From Qipengyuania seohaensis (GTDB lineage Bacteria; Pseudomonadota; Alphaproteobacteria; Sphingomonadales; Sphingomonadaceae), in the NCBI RefSeq assembly GCF_002795865.1, contig NZ_CP024920.1, forward strand, positions 1,523,001 through 1,587,000: a DNA stretch of 64,000 nt, written 5' to 3'. Position numbers and translations under genes: made by a program. Under the pieces are notes generated by a model, which was not told the origin of the DNA, searched no databases, and saw only the letters and a list, made by a program, of their open reading frames with translations. Of the stretch, positions 15,383 through 24,327 are shown piece after piece. Every line of letters begins with the position of its first letter. The stretch's first letter is position 1.

Positions 15383-17236
15383 ATGCAGAGCTTTGACACC
15401 ATTGTTATCGGCGGCGGTCACGCCGGCGTGGAGGCGGCATGTGCGTCTGCTCGCATGGGCGCGCGCACGGCTCTTGTAAGTTTCGACCTTTCGAAGATCG
15501 GTGCCATGAGCTGCAACCCGGCGATCGGGGGGCTCGGCAAAGGGCATCTGGTCCGCGAGGTGGATGCTTTGGATGGTGTGCTCGGCCGTGCCGCGGATGC
15601 TGCAGCAATCCACTATCGCATGCTGAACCGTTCGAAGGGGAGTGCGGTGTGGGGGCCGCGTGTCCAGGCCGATCGTGCGCTTTTCCATCAGGCCGTGCAG
15701 AAGATCGTTGCCAGCTACCCCAACCTGACCCTCGTGGAAGGCGAGGCGGCGGGCTTGAGATTTTCAGCCGGGAAGGTCTCGGGCATCGAGCTCGCAGATG
15801 GCGTACCCGTCAGCGCGAGTGCAGTGATACTTTGTACGGGGACGTTCCTCGGCGGAACGCTGTTTCGAGGGGAGGAGAAGTTTGTAGGCGGCCGCGTCGG
15901 CGAGAACGCTGCACATCGCCTCGCGGAGCAGTTGCGCGAGGCAAATCTGCCGATGGCTCGCCTCAAGACCGGTACCCCGCCACGGCTGGATGGCCGGACT
16001 ATCGATTGGGGTCGATTGGAAGAACAGCCCTCGGATGATGAGAGCTGGACGATGTCGTCGTTGAGCGAGGGCAGGGCAAATCCCCAAGTCTATTGCGCAA
16101 TAACGCGAACGAACGAGCGTTCACACGATATCATCCGAGCCAACTTGGATCGCTCGCCGCTGTTTTCCGGCGCGATCGGAGCTGCGGGACCGCGATACTG
16201 TCCTTCTATCGAGGACAAGATTCATCGGTTCGGTGATCGCGATGGACATCAGATATTTCTGGAGCCGGAAGGTCTGTCGACACACCTGGTTTATCCGAAC
16301 GGGATCAGCACCTCATTGCCCGTAGACGTCCAACTCGACATGCTCAGGGCGATGGACGGTCTCGAGAGGGTCGCCATGGAAGTACCGGGTTACGCTGTCG
16401 AGTACGACCATATCGACCCGAGGGCTCTGCGCTCGACCTTGGAAGTTCGGGATCTTCCGGGCCTTTATTGCGCAGGACAGATAAACGGCACCACCGGGTA
16501 CGAGGAGGCTGCGGCACAGGGCCTTATTGCGGGAATGAGTGCTGCGGCGAAGAGCCATTCCAAGGAGGCTGCAGAGCTAAATCGCGCAAACTCGTACATG
16601 GCTGTCATGGTGGACGATTTGACGCTGCAAGGCGTTACGGAACCTTACCGCATGCTGACCTCGCGTGCAGAGTATCGATTGCGTCTCCGCGCTGCGAACG
16701 CAGACACGAGGCTTACACCTTTGGGGATGAAAGTCGGCATCGTCGGAAAAGCGCGTAGAGATTGGTTTGAGGCTCGGGAAAAGCGCCGTGAGGTAATCGA
16801 TAGCCTCTTATCCCAGCCCATATCCGGTAAGACACTCCATTCTTCGGGGCACAACGTGAAGGTCGATGCAGGGCCTCGCAGCGCCAAGGACTGGCTCCGA
16901 GGCGGGCACGTCTCCTTGGCTGATCTCGCTTTTCACGTGGAACAATTGGATGGCGACGAGGCCCTGGCGATCGAGCTCGCAGAGGATGCTTTCTACGCTC
17001 CTTACCTTGAACGTCAGGACGCTGAGCTTAGGGAATTAAGCGCTGGCGAGCATCTCAAGATCGCCGATGATTTCGCATTCGAGCGCGTGCCCGGGCTTTC
17101 GAATGAGATGGTGGAGCGTCTCGGTAGGGCGAAACCAGCGACATTGGCGGCAGCCGGTCGAGTGCCCGGTATTACGCCATCGGCGCTCGCAGCCTTAATG
17201 GTCCATGTGAAGCGCGATCAAGGTGCAAAGGCATGA
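15383..17236 (+). CDS. mnmG: tRNA uridine-5-carboxymethylaminomethyl modification enzyme MnmG
   Basis: A 617-residue FAD/NADH-dependent partner of MnmE. The FAD-binding motif [12 protein letters not shown] is at the N-terminus. The GidA signatures [11 protein letters not shown] and [12 protein letters not shown] are conserved, and the helical MnmE-binding domain is at the C-terminus. Its stop overlaps the rsmG start (ATGA). A weak parS-like sequence lies inside the gene at 16929-16944. Confidence 0.96.
   Translation: MQSFDTIVIGGGHAGVEAACASARMGARTALVSFDLSKIGAMSCNPAIGGLGKGHLVREVDALDGVLGRAADAAAIHYRMLNRSKGSAVWGPRVQADRALFHQAVQKIVASYPNLTLVEGEAAGLRFSAGKVSGIELADGVPVSASAVILCTGTFLGGTLFRGEEKFVGGRVGENAAHRLAEQLREANLPMARLKTGTPPRLDGRTIDWGRLEEQPSDDESWTMSSLSEGRANPQVYCAITRTNERSHDIIRANLDRSPLFSGAIGAAGPRYCPSIEDKIHRFGDRDGHQIFLEPEGLSTHLVYPNGISTSLPVDVQLDMLRAMDGLERVAMEVPGYAVEYDHIDPRALRSTLEVRDLPGLYCAGQINGTTGYEEAAAQGLIAGMSAAAKSHSKEAAELNRANSYMAVMVDDLTLQGVTEPYRMLTSRAEYRLRLRAANADTRLTPLGMKVGIVGKARRDWFEAREKRREVIDSLLSQPISGKTLHSSGHNVKVDAGPRSAKDWLRGGHVSLADLAFHVEQLDGDEALAIELAEDAFYAPYLERQDAELRELSAGEHLKIADDFAFERVPGLSNEMVERLGRAKPATLAAAGRVPGITPSALAALMVHVKRDQGAKA
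16929..16944. promoter_or_regulatory. weak parS-like site 2 (within mnmG)
   Basis: The core CACGTGGAACA is intact but the first two bases differ from consensus, for 14 of 16 matches. It may be a lower-affinity ParB site. Confidence 0.5.
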
Positions 17237-17868
17237 CGATTGCCAGTGAAGAAGCGGCCCGTGAATATATCGCCGAAATTGGTGGGGCAGCGTCATTGGA
17301 TCGGCTTGAATTGCTTGGAGCGCGGCTCAAAGAGGAAAACGGCCGCCAGAATTTGGTCGCCAGCGGATCGCTCGAGGAAATGTGGGTCCGGCATTTCGCC
17401 GATTCGGCGCAGCTGCTCCACTTTGTTCCACGTGAAACAAAAGGCACTTGGCTCGACCTTGGCAGTGGTGCTGGCTTTCCTGGGTTGGTGCTGGCGATAC
17501 TGCGACCGGAGATGGACTTCGCCCTTATCGAATCGCGAAAGTTGAGGGTCGACTGGCTGGAGAGAATGAAGGCCGAACTTCAGCTCGAAAATTGCTGCAT
17601 CGAGGGCGCCCGATTGGAGCTGGTGGAGACGCTCGGTGCGGCCGCAATTTCGGCACGAGCGTTCGCACCGCTAGCGAAGTTGCTGCGTTTATCCGCACGC
17701 TTCTCCACAGGCGACACATATTGGGTGTTGCCGAAAGGGCGGTCCGCAGCCCAAGAAGTGCGAGAGCTTCCAAAACGAGAGTCGGAAATGTTCCACGTGG
17801 AACATTCTGTCACGGATCCGGAGGCGGGGATCATCGTCGGCCGAGGCAAGGTGAGGGACAAAACTTGA
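17233..17868 (+). CDS. rsmG: 16S rRNA (guanine-N7) methyltransferase RsmG
   Basis: A 211-residue SAM-dependent methyltransferase that modifies G527 of 16S rRNA (E. coli numbering). The SAM motif [11 protein letters not shown] is near residue 75, and Ser-Arg-Lys-Leu-Arg-Val follows in the next strand. It overlaps mnmG by four bases and parA by four bases. Two perfect parS sites are embedded in the coding sequence, fixing the local residues Val-Pro-Arg-Glu-Thr and Met-Phe-His-Val-Glu-His. Confidence 0.94.
   Translation: MTIASEEAAREYIAEIGGAASLDRLELLGARLKEENGRQNLVASGSLEEMWVRHFADSAQLLHFVPRETKGTWLDLGSGAGFPGLVLAILRPEMDFALIESRKLRVDWLERMKAELQLENCCIEGARLELVETLGAAAISARAFAPLAKLLRLSARFSTGDTYWVLPKGRSAAQEVRELPKRESEMFHVEHSVTDPEAGIIVGRGKVRDKT
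17424..17439. promoter_or_regulatory. parS site 3 (within rsmG)
   Basis: TGTTCCACGTGAAACA is a full match to the parS consensus, inside the rsmG reading frame. Confidence 0.92.
17789..17804. promoter_or_regulatory. parS site 4 (within rsmG)
   Basis: TGTTCCACGTGGAACA is a full consensus match and a perfect 16-base palindrome. It lies 61 bases before the parA start and could also let ParB influence parAB transcription. Confidence 0.93.
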
Positions 17869-18656
17869 TTACCGTCGCAATTGCCAATCAGAAGGGCGGG
17901 GTGGGAAAGACCACCACGGCGATCAACATTGCCACTGCGATGGCTGCAACCGGCTGGAAAACGCTTCTGATCGATCTCGATCCGCAGGGCAACGCGTCCA
18001 CCGGCATGGGCATCGATAGTTCCCTCCGTGAAAACTCGAGTTATGATCTACTGCTGGAGCAGGGCGACCTTGCCCAATGCGCCCAGCCAACCGAAATACC
18101 CGGGCTCGACATCGTCCCTGCGACGCAAGATCTCTCCGGGGCAGAGGTCGAGTTGGTGGCGGTTGATGATCGCACGTCGCGACTGTCCAAGGCGCTTGCG
18201 CAGTCGGGTCAGAATGGTTTCGCAAGTTACGACATTTGTTTCATTGATTGTCCGCCGTCGCTGGGACTGCTCACATTGAATGCGTTGGGGGCGGCAGATA
18301 CGCTCCTGGTGCCTCTTCAATGCGAGTTCTTCGCTCTCGAAGGGCTGAGCCAGCTCCTGCAGACGGTGGAGCGCGTCCAGCAACGCTTCAACCCCGACCT
18401 TGGCATCGTGGGCATTGCCCTGACGATGTTCGACCGCCGCAACCGCCTGACGGATCAGGTTGCGGACGATGTCCGCGATTGCCTCGGTAATCTGGTCTTC
18501 GAAAACGTAATCCCGCGCAATGTCCGGTTGTCCGAAGCGCCGAGCCACGGAATGCCGGCGCTCGTTTACGACCACAATTGTCCAGGAAGCCGCGCCTACA
18601 TCGGACTGGCGCGAGAATTGATCGGAAGACTACCCGAGAGGAGGAAAGCCGCGTGA
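17865..18656 (+). CDS. parA: chromosome partitioning ATPase ParA
   Basis: A 263-residue ATPase that moves ParB-parS complexes on the nucleoid. The deviant Walker A Lys-Gly-Gly-Val-Gly-Lys-Thr-Thr holds the signature Lys10 and the P-loop Lys15. Walker B lies in Ile-Cys-Phe-Ile-Asp-Cys-Pro-Pro-Ser. I use a TTG at 17865, overlapping the rsmG stop, because conserved sequence starts at once (Thr-Val-Ala-Ile-Ala-Asn-Gln) and GTGAGGG lies upstream. It ends in a GTGA overlap with parB. The weak start may hold ParA low relative to ParB. Confidence 0.95.
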   Translation: MITVAIANQKGGVGKTTTAINIATAMAATGWKTLLIDLDPQGNASTGMGIDSSLRENSSYDLLLEQGDLAQCAQPTEIPGLDIVPATQDLSGAEVELVAVDDRTSRLSKALAQSGQNGFASYDICFIDCPPSLGLLTLNALGAADTLLVPLQCEFFALEGLSQLLQTVERVQQRFNPDLGIVGIALTMFDRRNRLTDQVADDVRDCLGNLVFENVIPRNVRLSEAPSHGMPALVYDHNCPGSRAYIGLARELIGRLPERRKAA

Positions 18657-19591
18657 GCCAAGCAGTCGATCGTAAGAAGAAGCTCGGCCGTGGGCTTGGT
18701 GCGTTGCTCGGAGAAGTGCAGCGCGAAGAGCCGCTGGTCAATTCTGGTAACGAAAGCAACGACTTGACGGGGGCGCCGACAGGCAAGACGACTTCGGGCC
18801 TTACTCTGATTTCTGTCGCCGACATCGAGCCACTTCCTGGCCAGCCGCGTACACATTTCAACGATGAAGCGTTGGACGAGTTGGCTGCCTCGATTGCGCA
18901 GCGCGGGGTTATCCAGCCCGTTATCGTTACGTCGAAGGGTGCTGGAAAATACCGGCTGGTGGCCGGCGAACGCCGTTGGCGCGCCGCACAGCGAGCCAGA
19001 TTGCATCAGATTCCAGCGATCGTTCGCGATCTTGAGGAACGCGAAGTTCTCGCACTCGCTCTCATCGAGAACCTACAGCGGGAAGACCTCAATCCGCTGG
19101 AAGAAGCGAGAGCATACCAGAAGCTCGCCGAAGACGAGGGAATGACGCAGGCCGAGATTGCCGGGCTGGTCGACAAATCCCGCAGTCACATTGCCAATTT
19201 GCAGCGCCTGCTTGCCCTGCCGAACGATGTTCTTGAGCTTTTGGCAGCCTCAAAGCTGTCCATGGGCCATGCGCGGGCGCTGATTGGCAATGAAGATGCG
19301 TCAGAGATTGCATCGCGCGCCGCCAAGGAGGGGCTATCGGTACGCGAAGTTGAGAAGCTCGTGCGCAAGGGCAAGGCCCCGGTACGCACACGCGGGACAA
19401 AGCCGACTGTACCTGAAGCGGAAACGGATGCCGATATTGCGGCAGTCCAAGGTCATCTGGAAGAGTTCCTGGGGCTGCCGGTGAAGATTCGGACCGACGA
19501 AACGCCGAGCACGGGTACGGTCACCATTCGTTACCACACGCTCGACCAGCTCGATCTGATTTGCCAGCGTCTCACAGGTGGCGATATTTAG
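18653..19591 (+). CDS. parB: chromosome partitioning protein ParB (CTPase)
   Basis: A 312-residue ParB/Noc-family protein that loads at parS and slides as a CTP-dependent clamp. The basic N-terminal Lys-Leu-Gly-Arg-Gly-Leu-Gly-Ala-Leu-Leu region is the usual ParA-interacting box. The CTP-binding Gly-Glu-Arg-Arg-Trp-Arg-Ala motif is near residue 105. A helix-turn-helix follows with Leu-Val-Asp-Lys-Ser-Arg-Ser-His-Ile-Ala-Asn, and the dimerisation domain is C-terminal. It starts at GTG overlapping the parA stop. Its parS targets are within 4.3 kb upstream. Confidence 0.95.
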   Translation: MSQAVDRKKKLGRGLGALLGEVQREEPLVNSGNESNDLTGAPTGKTTSGLTLISVADIEPLPGQPRTHFNDEALDELAASIAQRGVIQPVIVTSKGAGKYRLVAGERRWRAAQRARLHQIPAIVRDLEEREVLALALIENLQREDLNPLEEARAYQKLAEDEGMTQAEIAGLVDKSRSHIANLQRLLALPNDVLELLAASKLSMGHARALIGNEDASEIASRAAKEGLSVREVEKLVRKGKAPVRTRGTKPTVPEAETDADIAAVQGHLEEFLGLPVKIRTDETPSTGTVTIRYHTLDQLDLICQRLTGGDI

Positions 19592-19592
19592 C

Positions 19593-19608
19593 GAGGCGAA
19601 AATGCCTC
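19593..19608 (+). terminator. weak hairpin after parB
   Basis: GAGGC (19593-19597) pairs with GCCTC (19604-19608) around a six-base A-rich loop, just past the parB stop. The stem is short and there is no clear T run, so termination is only possible. Confidence 0.35.
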
Positions 19609-19640
19609 ATTAGTCAGTGCGTTGACCGGCAGGGACCGGG

Positions 19641-20405
19641 TTATTCGGTCGGGGATACCTCTCGGTAGACGGCCTTGCGAGGTTCGGAAATTGTCACCGG
19701 GACCAGCATATACTCCTGGCCATAATGGCTTGGCCGATCCCGGAATTCCCCGTTCATCGCGCTTTGCATATAGTCATCCAGATACGCCTCGCATTCACCG
19801 TATGCAGAGGCGGGAGTAGCCTGTCCGTCGTCAATCGAGTCACCGATAGCGCCGCCCGCAAGAGCGCCTATGGCCGCCCCCGCAGCGGTCCCGGCCAAAC
19901 GATCCCCGCTTCCCGCAATGCGATTTCCAGCGACACCCCCGATTGCAGCCCCGGCGATGGCGCCGATTACCTTGCTGCGATCGCTTTCGTCGTGCGTCGC
20001 CAGGCGATTGCGGCATTCCGCCAGCCAGGCCTCGCGGTCGAAGCGCACGACGCGAGCCCCTGCGGGTAGTCCGACTATTTCGGTGCGTGAGCCGTCATCC
20101 TGCTGGATATAGGCCCGCTGCATTCGGTACGCCGTTATGCGGTCATTACCCGTTACGGGCCGGGCAAATTCCGCTCCTGCGTACGCCGGGACCTCGTCGA
20201 TCTCCACACGTTCGATAATTACCGGGGCTGGCCGCGCGGGGATGACACGCTCGGCCGGGAAAACGGTCTCTACCACCTCTTCCTGTATTTCCCGATCAGC
20301 CTGACTCTCGGTCGGGCTGGCCTGCATAGTCTCGGATTCTTGCGCACTGACGGACGTCGCTGCGCAGGTGGCAACGCTTGCGATGACTAGGGAGATGCGA
20401 TTCAT
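19641..20405 (-). CDS. glycine-zipper (17 kDa surface antigen-like) envelope protein
   Basis: A 254-residue secreted protein. The signal peptide ends near Val-Ser-Ala-Gln at residue 22. A polar region with a Glu/Pro-rich stretch runs to about residue 130. A glycine-zipper 2TM segment follows with repeated Gly-Ala-Ile-Ala-Gly-Ala-Ala-Ile-Gly and Ala-Gly-Gly-Ala-Ile-Gly motifs (about 145-190), and then a Tyr-rich C-terminus. Such zippers associate with the outer membrane. It converges on parB. The molecular role is unknown. Confidence 0.7.
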   Translation of the reverse strand: MNRISLVIASVATCAATSVSAQESETMQASPTESQADREIQEEVVETVFPAERVIPARPAPVIIERVEIDEVPAYAGAEFARPVTGNDRITAYRMQRAYIQQDDGSRTEIVGLPAGARVVRFDREAWLAECRNRLATHDESDRSKVIGAIAGAAIGGVAGNRIAGSGDRLAGTAAGAAIGALAGGAIGDSIDDGQATPASAYGECEAYLDDYMQSAMNGEFRDRPSHYGQEYMLVPVTISEPRKAVYREVSPTE

Positions 20406-20506
20406 GAGGTTGGCTCCGCAGGATACTCAGGGATTCCCATCAAGCTATCAACTAAGACCGCGTATCGCAAAGCGGTGGAGCGGACCCGTCTTATCGCGGG
20501 GCAGTT

Positions 20507-20989
20507 TCAGATCCTGTCGGCGAGGACCGAAGCCAACTCTTCGATACCTGCGCGATCTTCCCCGTCGAAACGGGCCGTGGTCGGGCTGTCGAGGTCGATA
20601 ACGGCAATTACCCGCCCATCGCGATGGACAGGCACCACCAGTTCCGAATTCGTCACGGCGTCACAGGCAATGTGGCCCGGGAAGGAGTGAACGTCTTCGA
20701 CCAACTGCGTCTCGCCGGTTTCAGCGGCAGCCCCACATACGCCCGTGCCCATGGGGATGCGAATGCACGCAGGCCTTCCCATGAAGGGCCCAAGGACCAG
20801 TTCGTCCTCGATCACGCGGTAAAATCCAGCCCAGTTCAAATCGGGCAGGAAGTCCCAGAGCAATGCCGCGATATTCGCCATATTGGCGACCGGATCCGGC
20901 TCTCCGGACGTCAATGCGTCCGCTGCATCACGCAATTGACGATAGGCTTCGGGTTTCGGGCAGTCATCTGCGGGGCGAAAATCGTACAT
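20507..20989 (-). CDS. msrC: free methionine-(R)-sulfoxide reductase (GAF-type)
   Basis: A 160-residue single-GAF enzyme that reduces free Met-R-sulfoxide. The fRMsr signatures are Leu-Gly-Pro-Phe-Met-Gly-Arg-Pro-Ala-Cys, then Gly-Thr-Gly-Val-Cys-Gly, then Gly-His-Ile-Ala-Cys-Asp. They supply the three catalytic cysteines in the same order and spacing as E. coli MsrC. It sits alone, divergent from the sugar-dehydrogenase-like gene. It would protect against oxidative loss of free methionine. Confidence 0.93.
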   Translation of the reverse strand: MYDFRPADDCPKPEAYRQLRDAADALTSGEPDPVANMANIAALLWDFLPDLNWAGFYRVIEDELVLGPFMGRPACIRIPMGTGVCGAAAETGETQLVEDVHSFPGHIACDAVTNSELVVPVHRDGRVIAVIDLDSPTTARFDGEDRAGIEELASVLADRI

Positions 20990-21066
20990 CGGTGCGATCT
21001 AGGCCACGCGGCGCGGGATGCAAGGGGCGTTGCGGCCCGTGATTTGCTGGCGTAACGCTTCACCGC

Positions 21067-22518
21067 ATGAGCATTGTCAAAAAGCTGGGAATTGCCCTCC
21101 TGATCGTCATCGCCGTCCTGGCGATCGTTTTCTACTTCGTCTCGCGCGGCGATACCGCGGACATCCCCTTCGACGAAGTCGTCGGAACCGAACCGCGTCT
21201 CGACGAGCCGGATGCAGAAACCTTCCCGACCGTTGCCATCGCCGAGCCGATTGGGTGGCAGGCGGGTGAAGTCCCGACGGCTGCCGAGGGACTGCAGGTC
21301 CAGCGCTTTGCTGACGGATTGGAGCACCCGCGGACCCTGCAGGCCTTGCCCAATGGCGATATCCTCGTTTCCTTGACGCGTGCACCTGCGAAGGACGGAG
21401 GCGGCCTTACGGCGTGGATTGCCGACTTGCTGATGAGCCGGGCCGGTGCTGGCGGGGAATCCCCCAATCAGGTGGTCCTGCTTCGCGACGAGGATGGTGA
21501 CGGCGCCGCGGAATTGCGCCTGGTCCTTCTGGATGATCTGGATTCCCCCTCCGGTCTCGCATGGAACGACGGGACGCTCTATGTCGCAAATCACGACGAA
21601 GTGCTTGCGTTCCCTTACGAACTCGGCGCCGACACGGTTTCGGGGGCCGGAACGAAGTTGATCGATCTCGCCCCTGCAGGCGGCCATTGGATGCGCAACC
21701 TGGCGCTGCATCCCGATGGCGACAGGCTGTACGTTGCAGTGGGTTCCGACACCAATATCGGTGACAAGGGCATGGAAGCCGAAGAGGGCCGCGCCCTGAT
21801 CTGGGAGGTCAACCTTGAGTCGGGCTCTCAGCGTATGTTCGCAGGCGGTCTGCGAAATGCGAACGGGCTCGACTTCAGCCCATGGTCGGGCGAACTATGG
21901 ACGACCGTGAACGAGCGCGACATGCTCGGGTCGGACCTCGTGCCGGACTACCTCACCAATGTTCCTGTCGGCGCGCAATACGGCTGGCCGTGGGTATATT
22001 GGGGCGACAATTTCGACCGCCGCGTCAAATATCCCTATCCCTCGTATATAAACTACATCCGCACGCCGGAATATGCGCTGGGCCCGCACGTTGCCGCGCT
22101 CGGACTGGTCTTCAGCCGGGAGGGGGCCGCTCTGGGCGAAAGCTTCTCGAGCGGCGCCTTCATCGCGCGTCATGGTTCGTGGAACCGTAAGCCGCCCTCG
22201 GGTTATGACGTTGTCTATGTTCCTTTCGACGAACGCGGCAATCCGATGGGGCAGCCGATCGAGGTGCTGGGCGGTTTTCTTACCGGCGACGGAAAGACCC
22301 GCGGCCGCCCAACCTGGGTAGAACTGGCTGGCGACGGCTCACTTCTCGTCAGTGATGATACGGCCGGGATAATCTGGCGCGTGAGTGCCCCCGGCGCGAC
22401 GCCGCAGGGGCCGATCGAAAGGGTGACCGGCCGCAGCCTGCCGCCGCAGCGCGAACTGAGAGGGCAGGCCGCAACCTTTTCCGGTGAAGATTTCGCCCGG
22501 GAAGTGACGGTGGACTAA
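21067..22518 (+). CDS. membrane-anchored PQQ-dependent sugar dehydrogenase family protein (sorbosone dehydrogenase-like)
   Basis: A 483-residue protein with one N-terminal membrane anchor (about residues 5-25) and a six-bladed beta-propeller of the glucose/sorbosone dehydrogenase fold. Motifs include Gly-Leu-Arg-Asn-Ala-Asn-Gly-Leu-Asp-Phe, Asn-Glu-Arg-Asp, and Gly-Trp-Pro-Trp-Val-Tyr-Trp-Gly. Such proteins oxidise sugars or aldoses in the periplasm with PQQ. No pqq synthesis genes are in the window, so cofactor supply cannot be judged. It converges on the acyl-CoA dehydrogenase, with a palindrome in the gap. Confidence 0.8.
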   Translation: MSIVKKLGIALLIVIAVLAIVFYFVSRGDTADIPFDEVVGTEPRLDEPDAETFPTVAIAEPIGWQAGEVPTAAEGLQVQRFADGLEHPRTLQALPNGDILVSLTRAPAKDGGGLTAWIADLLMSRAGAGGESPNQVVLLRDEDGDGAAELRLVLLDDLDSPSGLAWNDGTLYVANHDEVLAFPYELGADTVSGAGTKLIDLAPAGGHWMRNLALHPDGDRLYVAVGSDTNIGDKGMEAEEGRALIWEVNLESGSQRMFAGGLRNANGLDFSPWSGELWTTVNERDMLGSDLVPDYLTNVPVGAQYGWPWVYWGDNFDRRVKYPYPSYINYIRTPEYALGPHVAALGLVFSREGAALGESFSSGAFIARHGSWNRKPPSGYDVVYVPFDERGNPMGQPIEVLGGFLTGDGKTRGRPTWVELAGDGSLLVSDDTAGIIWRVSAPGATPQGPIERVTGRSLPPQRELRGQAATFSGEDFAREVTVD

Positions 22519-22535
22519 GTTGCGCGGCGCAACTT
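22517..22535. repeat. perfect 19-base palindrome, copy 1 of a repeated motif
   Basis: AAGTTGCGC-G-GCGCAACTT forms a nine-pair hairpin between convergent genes and could terminate in both directions. Related palindromes occur at 38019-38033 and 41014-41034 within coding sequence. Confidence 0.7.
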
Positions 22536-22539
22536 GGGA

Positions 22540-24279
22540 TCAGCCGAGAAGCGCTTCGGAATCGACTGCGTAGAGGCCGCTAGAACCTGCGGTCGCTGCG
22601 GCGCGCAGGCCCGCAGCTTCCGGGACGATACGGTCCAGAAAGAAACGGACGCTTGCCGGCTTGGTCTTGGCCAATACCGGAGCACTTCCAGACTCTACCG
22701 CGCGAAGCTGGCGCACCAGCTGCCATCCGGCGACAGCCACCGACAGCATCGTCGTGAACGGAACGCTGCCAGAGAGGCGGTCGTCCAGACTGGCTTCCTC
22801 GCGCATCCATTTGGCGACTGCTGCGCAATCCCCGGCGAGCGCAAACAGGGCCGGTTCGTCGGCGCAGTCGCGTGCGATATCTTCGGTGAGCGAGATCAGC
22901 GCCTGGCCGTCGTCCATGCCCAGTTTTCGGGTAACGAGGTCGGCTGCCTGAATGCCGTTTGTGCCCTCGTAGATCGGAGCGATACGCGAATCGCGCCAAT
23001 GCTGGGCTGCACCGGTTTCCTCGACGAACCCCATACCTCCGTGGACCTGGATGCCCAGGCTCGCGACTTCGATGCCGATGTCGGTTCCCCAGGCTTTGAT
23101 CAGCGGCGTCAGGACTTCGCCGCGCGCCCGCGCGTCCTCATTGCCTAGAGTCCCGCGATCGACTTGGCCGGCGGTGTAGTAGAGCAGTGCACGGGCGCCT
23201 TCGGTGAGCGCCTTCATCCTGAGGAGCATTCGACGCACATCGGGATGCTCGATTATCGAAACAGGATTGCGATCCGGAGAGCCGGCGCGCGCCGACTGTA
23301 CCCGCTCCTTGGCATAATCAAGTGCTTGCTGGGTCGCCCGCTCACCAATCTGCACGCCCTGATTGCCGACATTGATGCGGGCGTTGTTCATCATCGTGAA
23401 CATGGCCATCAGTCCGCGATGCGGGGCCCCGACCAGTTCCCCGATGCATTCGTCGTTATCGCCGTAACTCATCACACAGGTCGGCGACGCATTGATGCCG
23501 AGCTTGTGCTCGAGGCTGACGCAGCGAACATCGTTGCGCGAACCAAGTGTGCCATCCGCTTCGACGTGGTATTTGGGCACGACGAAGAGCGAAATTCCCC
23601 GGCTTCCTTCCGGCGCATCCGGAAGGCGCGCGAGAACGAGATGGATGATATTCCTGGAAAGCTCGTGCTCACCCCAGGTGATGTAGATTTTCTGGCCCTT
23701 GATCCGGTACTTGCCGGCATGCTCGCCATCTTCGATCGGTATGGCGGTCGCCCGCAGGGCGCCGACGTCGCTCCCGGCTTGCGGCTCGGTCAGGTTCATC
23801 GTTCCCGACCATTCACCGCTAACCAATTTGGGAAGATACTTTTGCTGCAATTCACCAGAACCGTGGTTTTCGAGCGCCTCGATTGCGCCCACACTCAGCA
23901 TCGGCAACAGGTTGAAGGCCATGTTTGCGGTACCGAGGTTCTCCAGCACATTGCATGCAAGAGTGAAGGGCAGTCCCTGGCCACCGAATTCGGCCGGGGA
24001 CGCGATCGCATTCCAACCCTGCTCGACATAGGCGTGATAGGCGGTGTCGAAGCCGTCCGGCAGGCGGACTACACCATTTTCCAGCTTCGCTCCCTCAAGA
24101 TCGCCGATCCGATTAAGCGGCGCAAACTCGCCTGCTGCGAACTGGCCCACACCTTCGACAATGGCTTCGACCATGTCAGGCTCGGCGGCAGCAAATTTCT
24201 CGCTGGCCGCAAGCTCTTCGATTCCGGCATTTACCCGAATAGCGAGCAACTGATCCTGGGTGGCGGGAGTGTAGGTCAC
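22540..24279 (-). CDS. acyl-CoA dehydrogenase (long, C-terminal-domain type)
   Basis: A 579-residue flavoenzyme of beta-oxidation, of the long type related to DmdC/AidB-like proteins with an added C-terminal domain. The FAD-site segment Met-Asn-Leu-Thr-Glu-Pro-Gln-Ala-Gly-Ser-Asp-Val and the C-terminal Gly-Ile-Gln-Val-His-Gly-Gly-Met-Gly-Phe are conserved. A Glu in Tyr-Glu-Gly-Thr-Asn-Gly-Ile-Gln is the likely base. I use the GTG at 24277-24279, with AGAGGA upstream; the longer frame overlaps tsaC on the other strand and is rejected. The acyl chain length is unknown. Confidence 0.9.
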   Translation of the reverse strand: MTYTPATQDQLLAIRVNAGIEELAASEKFAAAEPDMVEAIVEGVGQFAAGEFAPLNRIGDLEGAKLENGVVRLPDGFDTAYHAYVEQGWNAIASPAEFGGQGLPFTLACNVLENLGTANMAFNLLPMLSVGAIEALENHGSGELQQKYLPKLVSGEWSGTMNLTEPQAGSDVGALRATAIPIEDGEHAGKYRIKGQKIYITWGEHELSRNIIHLVLARLPDAPEGSRGISLFVVPKYHVEADGTLGSRNDVRCVSLEHKLGINASPTCVMSYGDNDECIGELVGAPHRGLMAMFTMMNNARINVGNQGVQIGERATQQALDYAKERVQSARAGSPDRNPVSIIEHPDVRRMLLRMKALTEGARALLYYTAGQVDRGTLGNEDARARGEVLTPLIKAWGTDIGIEVASLGIQVHGGMGFVEETGAAQHWRDSRIAPIYEGTNGIQAADLVTRKLGMDDGQALISLTEDIARDCADEPALFALAGDCAAVAKWMREEASLDDRLSGSVPFTTMLSVAVAGWQLVRQLRAVESGSAPVLAKTKPASVRFFLDRIVPEAAGLRAAATAGSSGLYAVDSEALLG

Positions 24280-24327
24280 GAATGCATTCCTCTTGGCTTT
24301 CTTGAGCGTCAGATATAGCGCGCAGGC

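Noticed and set aside
23164-24318. 384-codon frame opposite the acyl-CoA dehydrogenase
   Set aside because: It is a shadow frame; the dehydrogenase motifs are unambiguous on the other strand.
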